A DNA stretch of 64,000 nucleotides from Actomonas aquatica (GTDB taxonomy: Bacteria > Verrucomicrobiota > Verrucomicrobiia > Opitutales > Opitutaceae): positions 4,522,001 to 4,586,000 of the forward strand of contig NZ_CP139781.1 in assembly GCF_019679435.2 (NCBI RefSeq), in the 5' to 3' direction. Position numbers and translations under genes: made by a program. This document shows positions 8,398 to 16,294 of this stretch, piece after piece. The stretch's first letter is position 1, and each line of letters begins with the position of its first letter. The notes beneath the pieces were generated by a model, which was not told where the DNA came from, made no database searches, and saw only the letters and a list, made by a program, of their open reading frames with translations.

Positions 8398-9618
8398 CTA
8401 CCGGTGAATCTCCACCCCCAGAATGACGGATGCGATATAGGCGTGGGTGCCACCGGCAAAGAACGCGATCATGCCTGTAAGGGCGGCCAAGGCCGGGGGA
8501 ACCGTTGGCAAGCCGATGGCTCCGGCGATCATGGTGGCCAGTAGGCCGACACCGCCGCCGGCGATCAACATGGGAGCGAGGGTCCCTCCAGAGGTGCCGC
8601 TGCTGAGCGAGATGACCCACGCGGCTAGCTTGCAGCCACAGATGATGAGCATAACAGCCACGGGGGCATCTCCGCGCAAAAGATCCTTTATTACATCGTA
8701 GCTGGCGCCAAATACGTGCGGCTGCCAAAGACCGATCAGCCCAACGGCCGCTCCCCCCAAAACGGGTCGCAGCATCCACGACCGGATGAAATGGGAAAAA
8801 AGTTTCTCCATGCCGTGAGCCGCCGCAGTGGCACTGACGGCGACGATCCCGGCGACCAAGCCAATGAATCCGATGCTCGGCCAGAGTTGCCAGTCCAGTT
8901 CAAGAGCCGCGCCCAAGGGGAAAACTGCGCCACCGCCCGTCCATGCATAGCGCACGGCCTGCGCGAGCGATGCAGCCAGCATGACCGGCACCAAAGAGCG
9001 GGCTTTGAACTCAAATAATAGGAGCTCGACTGTCAGCAGCGTGGCGGCCACCGGACTTCCGAATACCATGGTCATCGCCGCGGCTGCACCGGAGCTGAGA
9101 AGCACCCGGCGTTCGATCGCGGTCAAGGTCAGCACTTGCCCGATCAAGGAACCCAAGGCACTCCCGGTCGCGATGACGGGACCTTCCGCACCGTAGGGGC
9201 CGCCGGTGCCAATTGAAATGGCGGAGCCGATGGGCTTGAGCAGCGCCACCTGAGGCGAGATTCGGCTCCGGTTTACAAGCACCTGTTCCATGACCTCCGG
9301 TATGCCGTGTCCGAGAATGCTACGGGTTCCCCAGCGAGCCAGCAACGCGATGAGCACGGACCCCGCGACTGGAACCACCACGACCCAGCCACCCAGGCCG
9401 TGTGTCACCGGCGAGGTTAAGGTGGTGTCAATTCGGCCGTAAAAGGACAAGTTGGTGATCACTCCAATCAGGATCAAAAGCGAGTGAGCGGCGACAGCAG
9501 CGCCGAGGCTTACAACCAAGGCCAAGCCGCACAGCCAAACGCCGCGGAAATTTCCCGGCTGGCTCGAATCGACCAGCTGTTCGCTGGTTGAAGTGATGGG
9601 TGTGTTATCAGGCTGCAC
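8398..9618 (-). CDS. ClC-family chloride channel/transporter (frame broken at the 3' end)
   Basis: 406 aa from a GTG start; a polytopic inner-membrane protein. ClC signatures are present in order: GHGIPE (residues 103-108), GPYGAEGPVIATG with the gating glutamate (E145), GSPVAATLLTVELLLFE, and SSGTSGGTLAPMLIAGGG. The gating glutamate is kept, and antiporters as well as channels retain it, so chloride/proton exchange is possible. The frame ends prematurely in the last helix at VILGVEIHR. Reading one base over gives EITGSATALWPLATAA, the expected ClC continuation, and a second one-base shift returns to the frame of the downstream CBS domains. The complete gene is therefore 7774-9618 with two compensating indels. 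No obvious operon partner; the upstream 467 bp hold no convincing gene. Confidence 0.85.
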   Translation of the reverse strand: MQPDNTPITSTSEQLVDSSQPGNFRGVWLCGLALVVSLGAAVAAHSLLILIGVITNLSFYGRIDTTLTSPVTHGLGGWVVVVPVAGSVLIALLARWGTRSILGHGIPEVMEQVLVNRSRISPQVALLKPIGSAISIGTGGPYGAEGPVIATGSALGSLIGQVLTLTAIERRVLLSSGAAAAMTMVFGSPVAATLLTVELLLFEFKARSLVPVMLAASLAQAVRYAWTGGGAVFPLGAALELDWQLWPSIGFIGLVAGIVAVSATAAAHGMEKLFSHFIRSWMLRPVLGGAAVGLIGLWQPHVFGASYDVIKDLLRGDAPVAVMLIICGCKLAAWVISLSSGTSGGTLAPMLIAGGGVGLLATMIAGAIGLPTVPPALAALTGMIAFFAGGTHAYIASVILGVEIHR

Positions 9619-10085
9619 GTTTCTCGGATTTCAGCAAAGAATCCGTCGAATAAAACATCGTGAAGCGATATAAAAATCCCGTCCCCCCATGCCACCAGCG
9701 GTTAAGGCTAGGTGATTACAGGGCATGGGCGCGACGAACTGCATGCAATAGTTCGCCGCGATCTCGCGCGGTCGGAAGAACGTCGAAGTCTCTACCAACG
9801 ACTCTCGTCGTCTCAAGCGGACATCCAGCGCACCGGAAACCGTGAGTTCGCCATTCAGCCCTCCGACCTGATCAAGGCCACGCAGAAGCCCCCAATCCAC
9901 CGCCACATCCGAACGATCACGCCTCGAAGCGGCCGAGGCCTTGTCCATGCGCATGACCGCCCCACAAAGCCACGCAAACCCGCCGCGCCACCCAATCGTT
10001 CGGAGTCCGCCACGGCATGCGGCACTGACCGAACATTGTGCTTTTGCGGGTGTCGAATCAGACTGGCATTTCGGTAGGGAAACCT
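9619..10085 (+). other. Intergenic region, 467 bp, no supported gene
   Basis: Short open frames on both strands (for example minus 9631-9954) have no recognisable domain and compositionally biased translations. The first 60 bases are AT-rich and could hold the promoter of the leftward ClC gene. The boundary marks the start of the AT-richer patch with the DUF4365 gene. I see no terminal repeats, integrase or tRNA sequence here. Confidence 0.5.
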
Positions 10086-11690
10086 ATGATTGGGTCGATG
10101 GCGAAGACCTTTTCGGAGCAGTCAGATATTGACGATCGAGCGAAGAGAATCTTGCGCGAACGCATCGAGGACTGGTGGACCTTGCGTGACCGAGTTCCCG
10201 ATGTTCATGTGGATTACGAGATCGAGCACAAATGCGAAGGGGAACCCTCCGCACTCACGGCCTATGTGCAGTTGAAGGGAACAAGGAGGATCAATGTTTC
10301 CGGCGGGATGGCGCGTCTACAGCTCAAGACGAAACACCTCAGGTATTGGGTGAAGGCGCGACGACCTGTGATGCTGATACTCGTCGAAACATCGAGCGGA
10401 CGTTCGTACTTCCTGTTCATGCAGGCATGGGTGCTTGAGAATCAACTTCAACAGGAACTGGAAAAGAAGAGCACCCTTCGTGTGCGAATTCCTCTGGAGC
10501 AAGAACTGAAGCCCGATAGCTTCCTGCGGGCGGTGCAAGAGGCAGATATCTACCTCAGAGAACAGCATCCCAGTTCCCCGGCGGCGGCGATCGCTGCTGC
10601 TGAGCAAGCGTGGTCCCATCTTGACCCACGCTTCCAGGTCGCTCTGACAGCCACCAAGGATCACAACACCTATGCAATCAGCCCCAAAGCGGGTGATCCC
10701 GTCAGTCTTAAGCTGACGCTCACGGGTCTCGCTCCGGAGCAGCTTCGTTCCGCGAAGTCGTCGCTCGACTGGGGGCGGCACTGCAAATTAACAACAGAGA
10801 AGATCAAGATCGAAGGGTCGCCGTTGTTTGAGACGATTGCCCAGAAGGCCCATCAGGCCGAGTTGGGTTTCAACGGCAACCGAAGAGCGGCTAGTGTCCG
10901 ATTAATCGTGGGGAATCAACCCGCTCAACAGCTCACTGTGGATGGATTCTTATCAGCAGGCGCCGCTGGGATCGCTTTTACTGCGGATGAAGCGTCGCCC
11001 ATTCGGGTAGGCTTGGAGTTCCCGAATAGTGGACGTTCGACGGCGATTGTTTCCATCAACCTGCAAACTGATCCAGATGCATGGGAGGGGCGCCGCCTCC
11101 TGTCGCTTACTCATCTGGATCAGGTGGCCCGGTTCTCTGAAACGGCCGAAAAATTCGATGGGCTCCGATTAGAATTATGGATGGGTGCGAACCGGCTATT
11201 GAAACCGGGAAAAAAGTTTAAATCAGAAAAGCTTTTTGAAGCACTCGCTTGGTGGTTCGGATTGCTGCGGGAGGCGGTTGATGCGGCGGTATACTTTGGG
11301 ATCGATCCGATTGTTCCGAGGCTAGATTCTCTTTCCGATTCGCAAATCAGTAGGACTTGGCAAGCCATTCGCCTCGCGAAGAGCGGCACTCAAGAGGTCG
11401 AACATTACGACGTGGACCCGAGTGAAAAAGCCAAGGAATATTTCTCAGATGGAAAGGTCGAGGCCAGTGGATTTGTAAGGATAGCCATTCCATTGGAAAT
11501 CGACATCTTGGCGCACAAAACCAAAGCAGGGTTCCTGCAACTAGAACCCGTTCATGGACGCATCGTGCGAATGGACAAGACGCACGGTGACGAAATCCTC
11601 CGCGTCTTCCCGACGGAATCACGAAGTTTTACGTTCCGACACGTTTCAGCGCTCGATACGTCCGGTGACACAGGCGATGGGGAGTGTTAG
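10086..11690 (+). CDS. DUF4365-containing protein, putative PD-(D/E)XK-fold nuclease
   Basis: 534 aa from ATG 10086 (another ATG 12 bases on). Residues about 20-120 fit DUF4365: an acidic pair at D43/E45 (VDYEIEH), then 'TAYVQLKGT' with the QxK signature (Q62, K64), then the family core 'LKTKHLRYWVKARRPVMLIL'. DUF4365 is regarded as a restriction-endonuclease-like fold found in mobile and defence-associated genes. The remaining 400 residues are unassigned; they contain beta-rich stretches (residues 200-340) and a charged C-terminal part. Base composition and codon use are visibly more AT-rich than the neighbours, and it lies beside a tRNA-Leu 3' fragment, so horizontal acquisition is likely. 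No partner (methylase, helicase or toxin) is present, so a defence role is only an inference. Confidence 0.75.
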   Translation: MIGSMAKTFSEQSDIDDRAKRILRERIEDWWTLRDRVPDVHVDYEIEHKCEGEPSALTAYVQLKGTRRINVSGGMARLQLKTKHLRYWVKARRPVMLILVETSSGRSYFLFMQAWVLENQLQQELEKKSTLRVRIPLEQELKPDSFLRAVQEADIYLREQHPSSPAAAIAAAEQAWSHLDPRFQVALTATKDHNTYAISPKAGDPVSLKLTLTGLAPEQLRSAKSSLDWGRHCKLTTEKIKIEGSPLFETIAQKAHQAELGFNGNRRAASVRLIVGNQPAQQLTVDGFLSAGAAGIAFTADEASPIRVGLEFPNSGRSTAIVSINLQTDPDAWEGRRLLSLTHLDQVARFSETAEKFDGLRLELWMGANRLLKPGKKFKSEKLFEALAWWFGLLREAVDAAVYFGIDPIVPRLDSLSDSQISRTWQAIRLAKSGTQEVEHYDVDPSEKAKEYFSDGKVEASGFVRIAIPLEIDILAHKTKAGFLQLEPVHGRIVRMDKTHGDEILRVFPTESRSFTFRHVSALDTSGDTGDGEC

Positions 11691-12024
11691 TGGATTTTTC
11701 AGACATAGCCTCCTGTCTTTGCTGATCTGAAACTGGTGCAGTTGCCTGGGCGCTTGGGAGTGGCCCCCTCGAAGCGAGTGCTGGATGAATTTCTGGCAAC
11801 GGCGGTTGAGCACAGTCTGCTCCCGATTCAACGTGGAATGGGGTTCGCCTTCAGGAGTAGACGAGGGAGCAGGCCTCCGCTGGTTTTTCCTATACTCCGT
11901 CCTATACTCGGGCCCGAAATTCAGGCCTTTTCGGGACGATTCCGGACCGTGTTTGGCCTTTCTGTCGGTGTGGTTTGAGAGGCAGGGACAGGCGGAGACT
12001 GTTCGAGACCAACCACTTAAACGA
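11691..12024 (+). other. Intergenic stretch between the DUF4365 gene and the tRNA remnant
   Basis: About 330 bp. Open frames of 60-90 codons occur but overlap each other in different frames and show no domain. No integrase or recombination-directionality gene is left. I looked here for the missing 5' half of the tRNA (acceptor strand GCTCGGG, D-arm) and did not find it. It is best read as degraded accessory DNA. Confidence 0.45.
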
Positions 12025-12078
12025 CCTTAGAAGCCCTTGCCGTAAGGCGTGCTGGTTCGAGTCCAGTCCCGAGCACCA
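12025..12078 (+). pseudogene. 3' half of tRNA-Leu(UAG), likely attachment-site remnant
   Basis: From 12025 the sequence reads as the 3' part of a leucine tRNA: anticodon loop CTTAGAA (12026-12032, anticodon UAG), 3' anticodon stem GCCCT (12033-12037), a long class II variable arm (TGCC GTAA GGCG), T-arm with stem gctgg/ccagt around TTCGAGT (12051-12067), acceptor 3' strand CCCGAGC, discriminator A and encoded CCA (12076-12078). The five bases before the loop (acgac) do not pair with GCCCT and no D-arm or 5' acceptor strand lies upstream. It is therefore not a working tRNA. A 3' fragment starting at the anticodon loop is the usual footprint of a tyrosine-recombinase element integrated into a tRNA gene; the complete gene would be at the other end, outside this window. 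Confidence 0.8.
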
Positions 12079-12120
12079 GCCTTCGCTCCCGCGGGGAGCT
12101 TCGGCTGGCGGGGCCAGCGT
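12062..12120 (+). repeat. 59-bp direct repeat, copy 1 (tRNA 3' end plus hairpin)
   Basis: Identical to 12254-12312. It begins inside the T-arm of the tRNA remnant, includes the CCA end and continues through a stem-loop (ccagcc...ggctgg outside, gctccc/gggagc inside, loop gcg) that looks like the tRNA terminator. The copies are 192 bp apart, start to start. Confidence 0.85.
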
Positions 12121-12170
12121 CCGACTACGGAATATGGACTGGACGATGAACCATGGTTCGACGGAGCGGA

Positions 12171-12248
12171 GTGTCGCGGTGCGACACGGAGCGGAGATGG
12201 GGCGCCCGTAGGGCGATCTCGCGGAAGCGAGATCCCGCCTTTGGCGGG
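12171..12248 (+). repeat. Array of four small perfect hairpins
   Basis: Four consecutive stems with loops of three or four bases: gtgtcgc-ggt-gcgacac (12171-12187), cgccc-gta-gggcg (12203-12215), gatctcgc-ggaa-gcgagatc (12215-12234) and ccgcc-ttt-ggcgg (12235-12247). Each stem has a different sequence, so this is not one element copied four times. It lies between the two copies of the 59-bp repeat, at the end of the leftward-transcribed glycosidase gene. Confidence 0.75.
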
Positions 12249-12253
12249 ACCAA

Positions 12254-12312
12254 TCCAGTCCCGAGCACCAGCCTTCGCTCCCGCGGGGAGCTTCGGCTGG
12301 CGGGGCCAGCGT
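12254..12312 (+). repeat. 59-bp direct repeat, copy 2
   Basis: Second copy of 12062-12120. Only the last 17 bases of the tRNA and the following hairpin are repeated, not the anticodon arm, so this copy is a second-order duplication or an older recombination scar. Confidence 0.85.
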
Positions 12313-12330
12313 TCGATCACGCGACACCTA

Positions 12331-14469
12331 TCACGGCAGCGGCTGCAAACCTTCGGCGCGGACGGTCCAGGTGCCGTCGTTGGGGATGCCCGGATGAGGA
12401 GTCTCGTTGCCTTCCCAGCCGGCGATCATGAGGGCGACGGCGGAGAGGAAGGAGCCGTTGGCCGGTAGATAGACGGCTATTTCGGTGCGACCAGGGGCGG
12501 CACCTTGGCGGGCGCGGTCGCTGCCTTGGGGGCAGTGACCGTTGGGGGCGTAGCGGTTGTTGGGGCCGTCGCGTAGCAGGACTTCAATGGCATCCTGCGG
12601 GCGATTCAGCCGCGTCGCGGTCATGGCGATCATGGGGTAGTCCCAGCCCCAGATTTTGGTTTCCCAATCCCAGTCGGCCAACACGGCGTCGAGCGTGCGG
12701 TCCATGGTGGCGCGATCGACGTCGGGGCCACCGGGGAGGAAGCCGAGGGGCATGAGCATTTGCGGGTGGTCGTGCCGGCTGTTGAGGTTGGTCCAAGTGT
12801 CGGGGTGGGATTCGAGGGCGACGTATTTGCCGTCGTCGGTGGCGAGGGGCGGCAGGTGGGCGAGGCGGTGGTCCCAGTCGGCGTTGCGCTCCAAGCCGGC
12901 ACGTTCGCGCCAGGTTTGCGCGGTTTCGAGCGCCCAACGCCAGTAAGCGAGTTCGAAGGACGGGTTTTGGCTGGTGGCTTGGTCGTGGATTTCCTGCGCG
13001 ATCCACAACGGTGGGCCGAGCACGTAGGTGCCGCGGGTTTCGTCCCATTGCAGCATGGTGGCGAGGCAGGCGGCGGTGTCCTGCACGAGATCGAAGTAGT
13101 GTGTCGCGTGGGCGGCGGCCGGGTCGTGGCGGCGGAGCAACTCGGCTAGGTAGATGGGGTGGGGCTGGTTCCAGACGATGAGCGGGTTGCCGCCGGGGCT
13201 TTCGCGCATGTCTGGGCCGACCATCTTGGCCCAGCGGGCGCCGGCGAGATTGCGACTGGCGGCGAGGGTGCGGGCTTCGGGCAAGCGGCGCACAAACCAA
13301 TCGAGATTGGTGGCGGCGAGATCGGGGCGGCCCCAAAGCACGAAGTGCGCGGTGTGCCACCAGATCATCTCAGTGTGGTGCTTCCCATACCACGTGTTGC
13401 AGGTGAGGCCACTCTCCTGCGGCGGCACCTCGCCGACGCTTTGCACGGCCGTGAGATATTGGGACTGCACGATGCGGCGCTCGAGTTTGGGCGCGAGCGG
13501 ATTGGTGCTGCCGGTCAGGTCGACCGCGGCGCCGCGGGTCCAGAACTGCTCCCAATGGGCAGCGCTCGCAGCGCGAACAGCAGCGGGTTCCGGTATCCGG
13601 TTGGTGGGCACGGACTCGCTGTAGCGCAGACTGAGAGCGAGCGTGGTGGTGCCTTCGTTGGGTTCGAAGGCGAACGTGTGCGGGGCTGCGGCGTCGGGCG
13701 TGATGGGGAGGCTGGTGGTGACGGTGTAGGTGGTGCCGAGCACCTCGCGGGCGATGGTGTGTGTGTCGCGCAGCTCGGAGCGGTGAGACTCGGGTTGGCT
13801 CCAATCGAAGGCAGGGGTGTTTTTAACGGACGGATCGTGTCCGCGGGGGAAGCGCAGGCGGAGGCGGAGTTCGCCGCGCGCGACCAGCGGTGACTCGAGT
13901 TCGATGGCGATGGTGTCGGAATCGGGAGCGCAGCTGGTGCGCACCGAGACAGGCTCAGCACCGAGAGTAAAGTGGCTGGTGATGACGCCGGTCCATTGGT
14001 CGAGGGTTTGGTGGGGATCGACGATGTCAGCCGGGGTGAAGGGCGATCCGTCGGGTTTGCGCCAATCGAGCGCGAGCTGGCCGAGCGGATGGAGGCGCGG
14101 GTTGCGGCGCAGCCATTGACCGGCGGCTTCGTCGGAGTTGCTCGGCAAGGCCAAGGTCGTGCCGTCGGGTTGCACGTAATCGCGGTTGGCGTCGGCGACG
14201 GTGTAGTTCTCCGGGTTGGCTTCGGTCACCCAGCACCAGCGGGCGAGGGTTTCGAGGGGAATGCCGTTGGCGTAGTAGTGATCGCCGAAGGTCTGCAGAC
14301 CGGTGACGTCGACGGTGAAGGCGAAGCCGCCATTGCCGACGGTGAGCGGGGCCCAGGGATCGACGGTGGTGACCACGGGATTGTTCCGGGCTACGAGGGC
14401 ATGGCGGTCGATGGGGGGCGAGGCCGCGAGACTCGAGGCGAGGGCGACGAAAACGAGGAGGTGGCGCAT
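12331..14469 (-). CDS. Exported (alpha/alpha)6-barrel glycosidase-like protein
   Basis: 712 aa. The signal peptide is MRHLLVFVALASSLAASP. The N-terminal 300 residues are a beta-sandwich-like region (VGNGGFAFTVDVTGLQTF...). The C-terminal half has the aromatic and acidic blocks of six-hairpin glycosidases: 'WYGKHHTEMIWWHTAHFVLW', 'MVGPDMRESPGGNPLI', 'WNQPHPIYLAEL', 'WDWETKIWGWDYPMIAMTA'. This layout resembles the GH65/GH95-type architecture, but I cannot assign a family or substrate. The gene starts 3 bp after the GH28 gene, so the pair forms an operon for a pectin-like or other plant or algal polysaccharide. It is probably periplasmic. The C-terminal end faces the hairpin and tRNA-remnant region. 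Confidence 0.75.
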   Translation of the reverse strand: MRHLLVFVALASSLAASPPIDRHALVARNNPVVTTVDPWAPLTVGNGGFAFTVDVTGLQTFGDHYYANGIPLETLARWCWVTEANPENYTVADANRDYVQPDGTTLALPSNSDEAAGQWLRRNPRLHPLGQLALDWRKPDGSPFTPADIVDPHQTLDQWTGVITSHFTLGAEPVSVRTSCAPDSDTIAIELESPLVARGELRLRLRFPRGHDPSVKNTPAFDWSQPESHRSELRDTHTIAREVLGTTYTVTTSLPITPDAAAPHTFAFEPNEGTTTLALSLRYSESVPTNRIPEPAAVRAASAAHWEQFWTRGAAVDLTGSTNPLAPKLERRIVQSQYLTAVQSVGEVPPQESGLTCNTWYGKHHTEMIWWHTAHFVLWGRPDLAATNLDWFVRRLPEARTLAASRNLAGARWAKMVGPDMRESPGGNPLIVWNQPHPIYLAELLRRHDPAAAHATHYFDLVQDTAACLATMLQWDETRGTYVLGPPLWIAQEIHDQATSQNPSFELAYWRWALETAQTWRERAGLERNADWDHRLAHLPPLATDDGKYVALESHPDTWTNLNSRHDHPQMLMPLGFLPGGPDVDRATMDRTLDAVLADWDWETKIWGWDYPMIAMTATRLNRPQDAIEVLLRDGPNNRYAPNGHCPQGSDRARQGAAPGRTEIAVYLPANGSFLSAVALMIAGWEGNETPHPGIPNDGTWTVRAEGLQPLP

Positions 14470-14472
14470 GGC

Positions 14473-16137
14473 TCAGCGAGTGAAGTTGTCCGGTTTACCG
14501 CTGGTGCGCAGCGTTTGCAGATCCTCGACGTCGCGCAGCACCCAGGTGGGCTCACCCTCGGCGGGTTGAAGGGAGACATCGCGGAAGCTCGCACCATTGG
14601 CGCCTTCCAGGTGAATGGCCGGACGGGCGTCGGGGGTGTCGGTGCGCAGCTCGATGTCGTGCAGGCGCAGGTTGGCGACGTGGCGGGCGAACATCCCCCA
14701 GGATGGCATGGTGCCAAAAACATCGGGGTCGGGGTAGGCGCGCTCGTAGCCGGGGACTTCGCGGTTCGCCTGCTCGGCGGTGCCGCCGCCGGCGTAGTGG
14801 AAACGCAGGTTGGAGAGGGTCACGTCTTCGATGGGGTGGTCGGGCAGGCCGGCGATGAGGATGCCGTGATCGGGGGCGACGTTGGAGGCGACGATGTTGC
14901 TGATGTTGATGCGACGCACGGTGCCCGGGCCGGCGGCGACGGGACTGCGGAGGCGGGCGCCGAGGCGGATGAAGATGGGCGCGTTCTGAACGTCGCGCAT
15001 GGTGATATTGCTGATACTCACGTCTTCGAGCACACCGCCATCGACCTGCTCGAGGGCGAGGCCGCGGGAGTAGTCGAAGACGCAGTTGTCGATGGTGATG
15101 TTGCGGAAGCCGCCGCCGGCTTCGGTGCCAAATTTGATGCGGCCCATCACGCCGCCAAAGCGCTGGGTGGTGCGGGTGCGGGTGCCGTCGAGGAGGGTGC
15201 CCTCGTCGTAGCCGGAGACGAAGCAGTTGGTGATGGTGACGTTCTCGCAGACGCGGGCGTAGCCGAGGCCGTGGGAGGATTTGAGGCAGATGGCGTCGTC
15301 CCACGGGGCGTTGACCGCGGTGTTGCTGATGCGGACGTTGGAGCAGGCATCGATGTCCATGCCGTCGCGGTTGGTATCGATGGTGAGGTTGTCGATGGTG
15401 AGGTTGTCGACGCCGGTGGCGAGGATGGCGAAGTGGCCGCCGTGCAGCATGCGAAAGTCGCGCAGGGTGACGTTGGTGCAGTTTTTGAGCGCGATGGCTT
15501 TGTTGCCGACGCCGGCGGGCAGGGCGTCGCGAGCGTTGGGGTAGTTGAAGGGACCCGGCGTGAGGTCGGGGCGGGGCGGGTAGTCGAAGGGACCGTCGGC
15601 CTTAAGCACGTCGGGCAGTTCGCCGTCGTCGGTGGGTGGTGGAGTGGCGTTGACGGGGAGGGATATGCGGCCGTTCCCGCGGGAGAGGCCGCGACCGTAG
15701 ATGAGGCCAGGGCCGGTGATGGAGACGTCGGTCAGGTCCTCGCCGTAGATGAGGCTGTTGCGCCAGTGGCTGTGTCCAAAATCCTGATACTCGTTCCACT
15801 CGTTGGGCTCGGGCGCGTCGTAGCCGCCGGGTTCGCCGGGGGCGGGGGGATCGGCTGCGAGGAGGGTGGCACCCGGGCCGAGGTGCAGGGTGATGTGACT
15901 GCGCAGGCGGATGGTGTAACTCAGGTAGTCGCCGGCGGGCAGCACGACCGTGCCGCCGCCTGCGGCCGCGGCGGCTTCGATGGCGGCGTTGATGGCAGGC
16001 GAGTCGAGCGTGGTGCCGTCGCCGGTGGCGCCGTAGTCGCGCACGGAAAAAGTGCCGATGGTGGCGGATAGACTGGCCGAAGTGGCGAGAGCGAGCAGGC
16101 ACGCGAGCAGACGGAGCAGCGGTCGGGGTAGGGGCAT
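14473..16137 (-). CDS. Glycoside hydrolase family 28 (polygalacturonase-like), exported
   Basis: 554 aa with an N-terminal signal peptide (MPLPRPLLRLLACLLALATS). It has the pectate-lyase-like opening 'FSVRDYGATGDGTTLDSPAI' (residues 30-49), then right-handed beta-helix coils. The GH28 catalytic elements are in order: D258 in NRDGMDID, D280/D281 in WDDAICLKSS, the SHG motif (288-290, matching GHG) and RIK (333-335). GH28 enzymes invert galacturonide or rhamnogalacturonan bonds; the exact specificity is not readable. First gene of a two-gene operon with the glycosidase-like gene. The divergent TPR gene starts 158 bp away, so the intervening region must hold both promoters; I see no clear operator in it. 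Confidence 0.9.
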   Translation of the reverse strand: MPLPRPLLRLLACLLALATSASLSATIGTFSVRDYGATGDGTTLDSPAINAAIEAAAAAGGGTVVLPAGDYLSYTIRLRSHITLHLGPGATLLAADPPAPGEPGGYDAPEPNEWNEYQDFGHSHWRNSLIYGEDLTDVSITGPGLIYGRGLSRGNGRISLPVNATPPPTDDGELPDVLKADGPFDYPPRPDLTPGPFNYPNARDALPAGVGNKAIALKNCTNVTLRDFRMLHGGHFAILATGVDNLTIDNLTIDTNRDGMDIDACSNVRISNTAVNAPWDDAICLKSSHGLGYARVCENVTITNCFVSGYDEGTLLDGTRTRTTQRFGGVMGRIKFGTEAGGGFRNITIDNCVFDYSRGLALEQVDGGVLEDVSISNITMRDVQNAPIFIRLGARLRSPVAAGPGTVRRINISNIVASNVAPDHGILIAGLPDHPIEDVTLSNLRFHYAGGGTAEQANREVPGYERAYPDPDVFGTMPSWGMFARHVANLRLHDIELRTDTPDARPAIHLEGANGASFRDVSLQPAEGEPTWVLRDVEDLQTLRTSGKPDNFTR

Positions 16138-16294
16138 GGTGGGACACTAAAGGGGTGTTCGGATAAGAAGAAAGCCTGACCGGTCGATCCGGGTATCAAC
16201 GAGGTCGATAGCAGTTAAACAATAGGGCGACATTTGTCGGGGCGGACCGGTTTGCGATTGCCGGAGGGGGGACGCGGGCCTTGCGTCTGAGCCC

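Noticed and set aside
9631-9954. 107-codon minus-strand frame upstream of the ClC gene
   Set aside because: No recognisable domain, no conservation evidence, and it lies in a gene-poor AT-richer gap; it could be a small gene but nothing supports it.
11880-12024. Possible 5' half of the tRNA-Leu (actcggg near 11906)
   Set aside because: The first base does not pair with the acceptor, and no D-arm or 5' anticodon stem AGGGC is present, so the tRNA is truncated rather than interrupted.
13972-16071. 699-codon plus-strand frame opposite the GH28 gene
   Set aside because: Compositional shadow (V, G, A, D only); the minus strand encodes a full GH28 with catalytic motifs.
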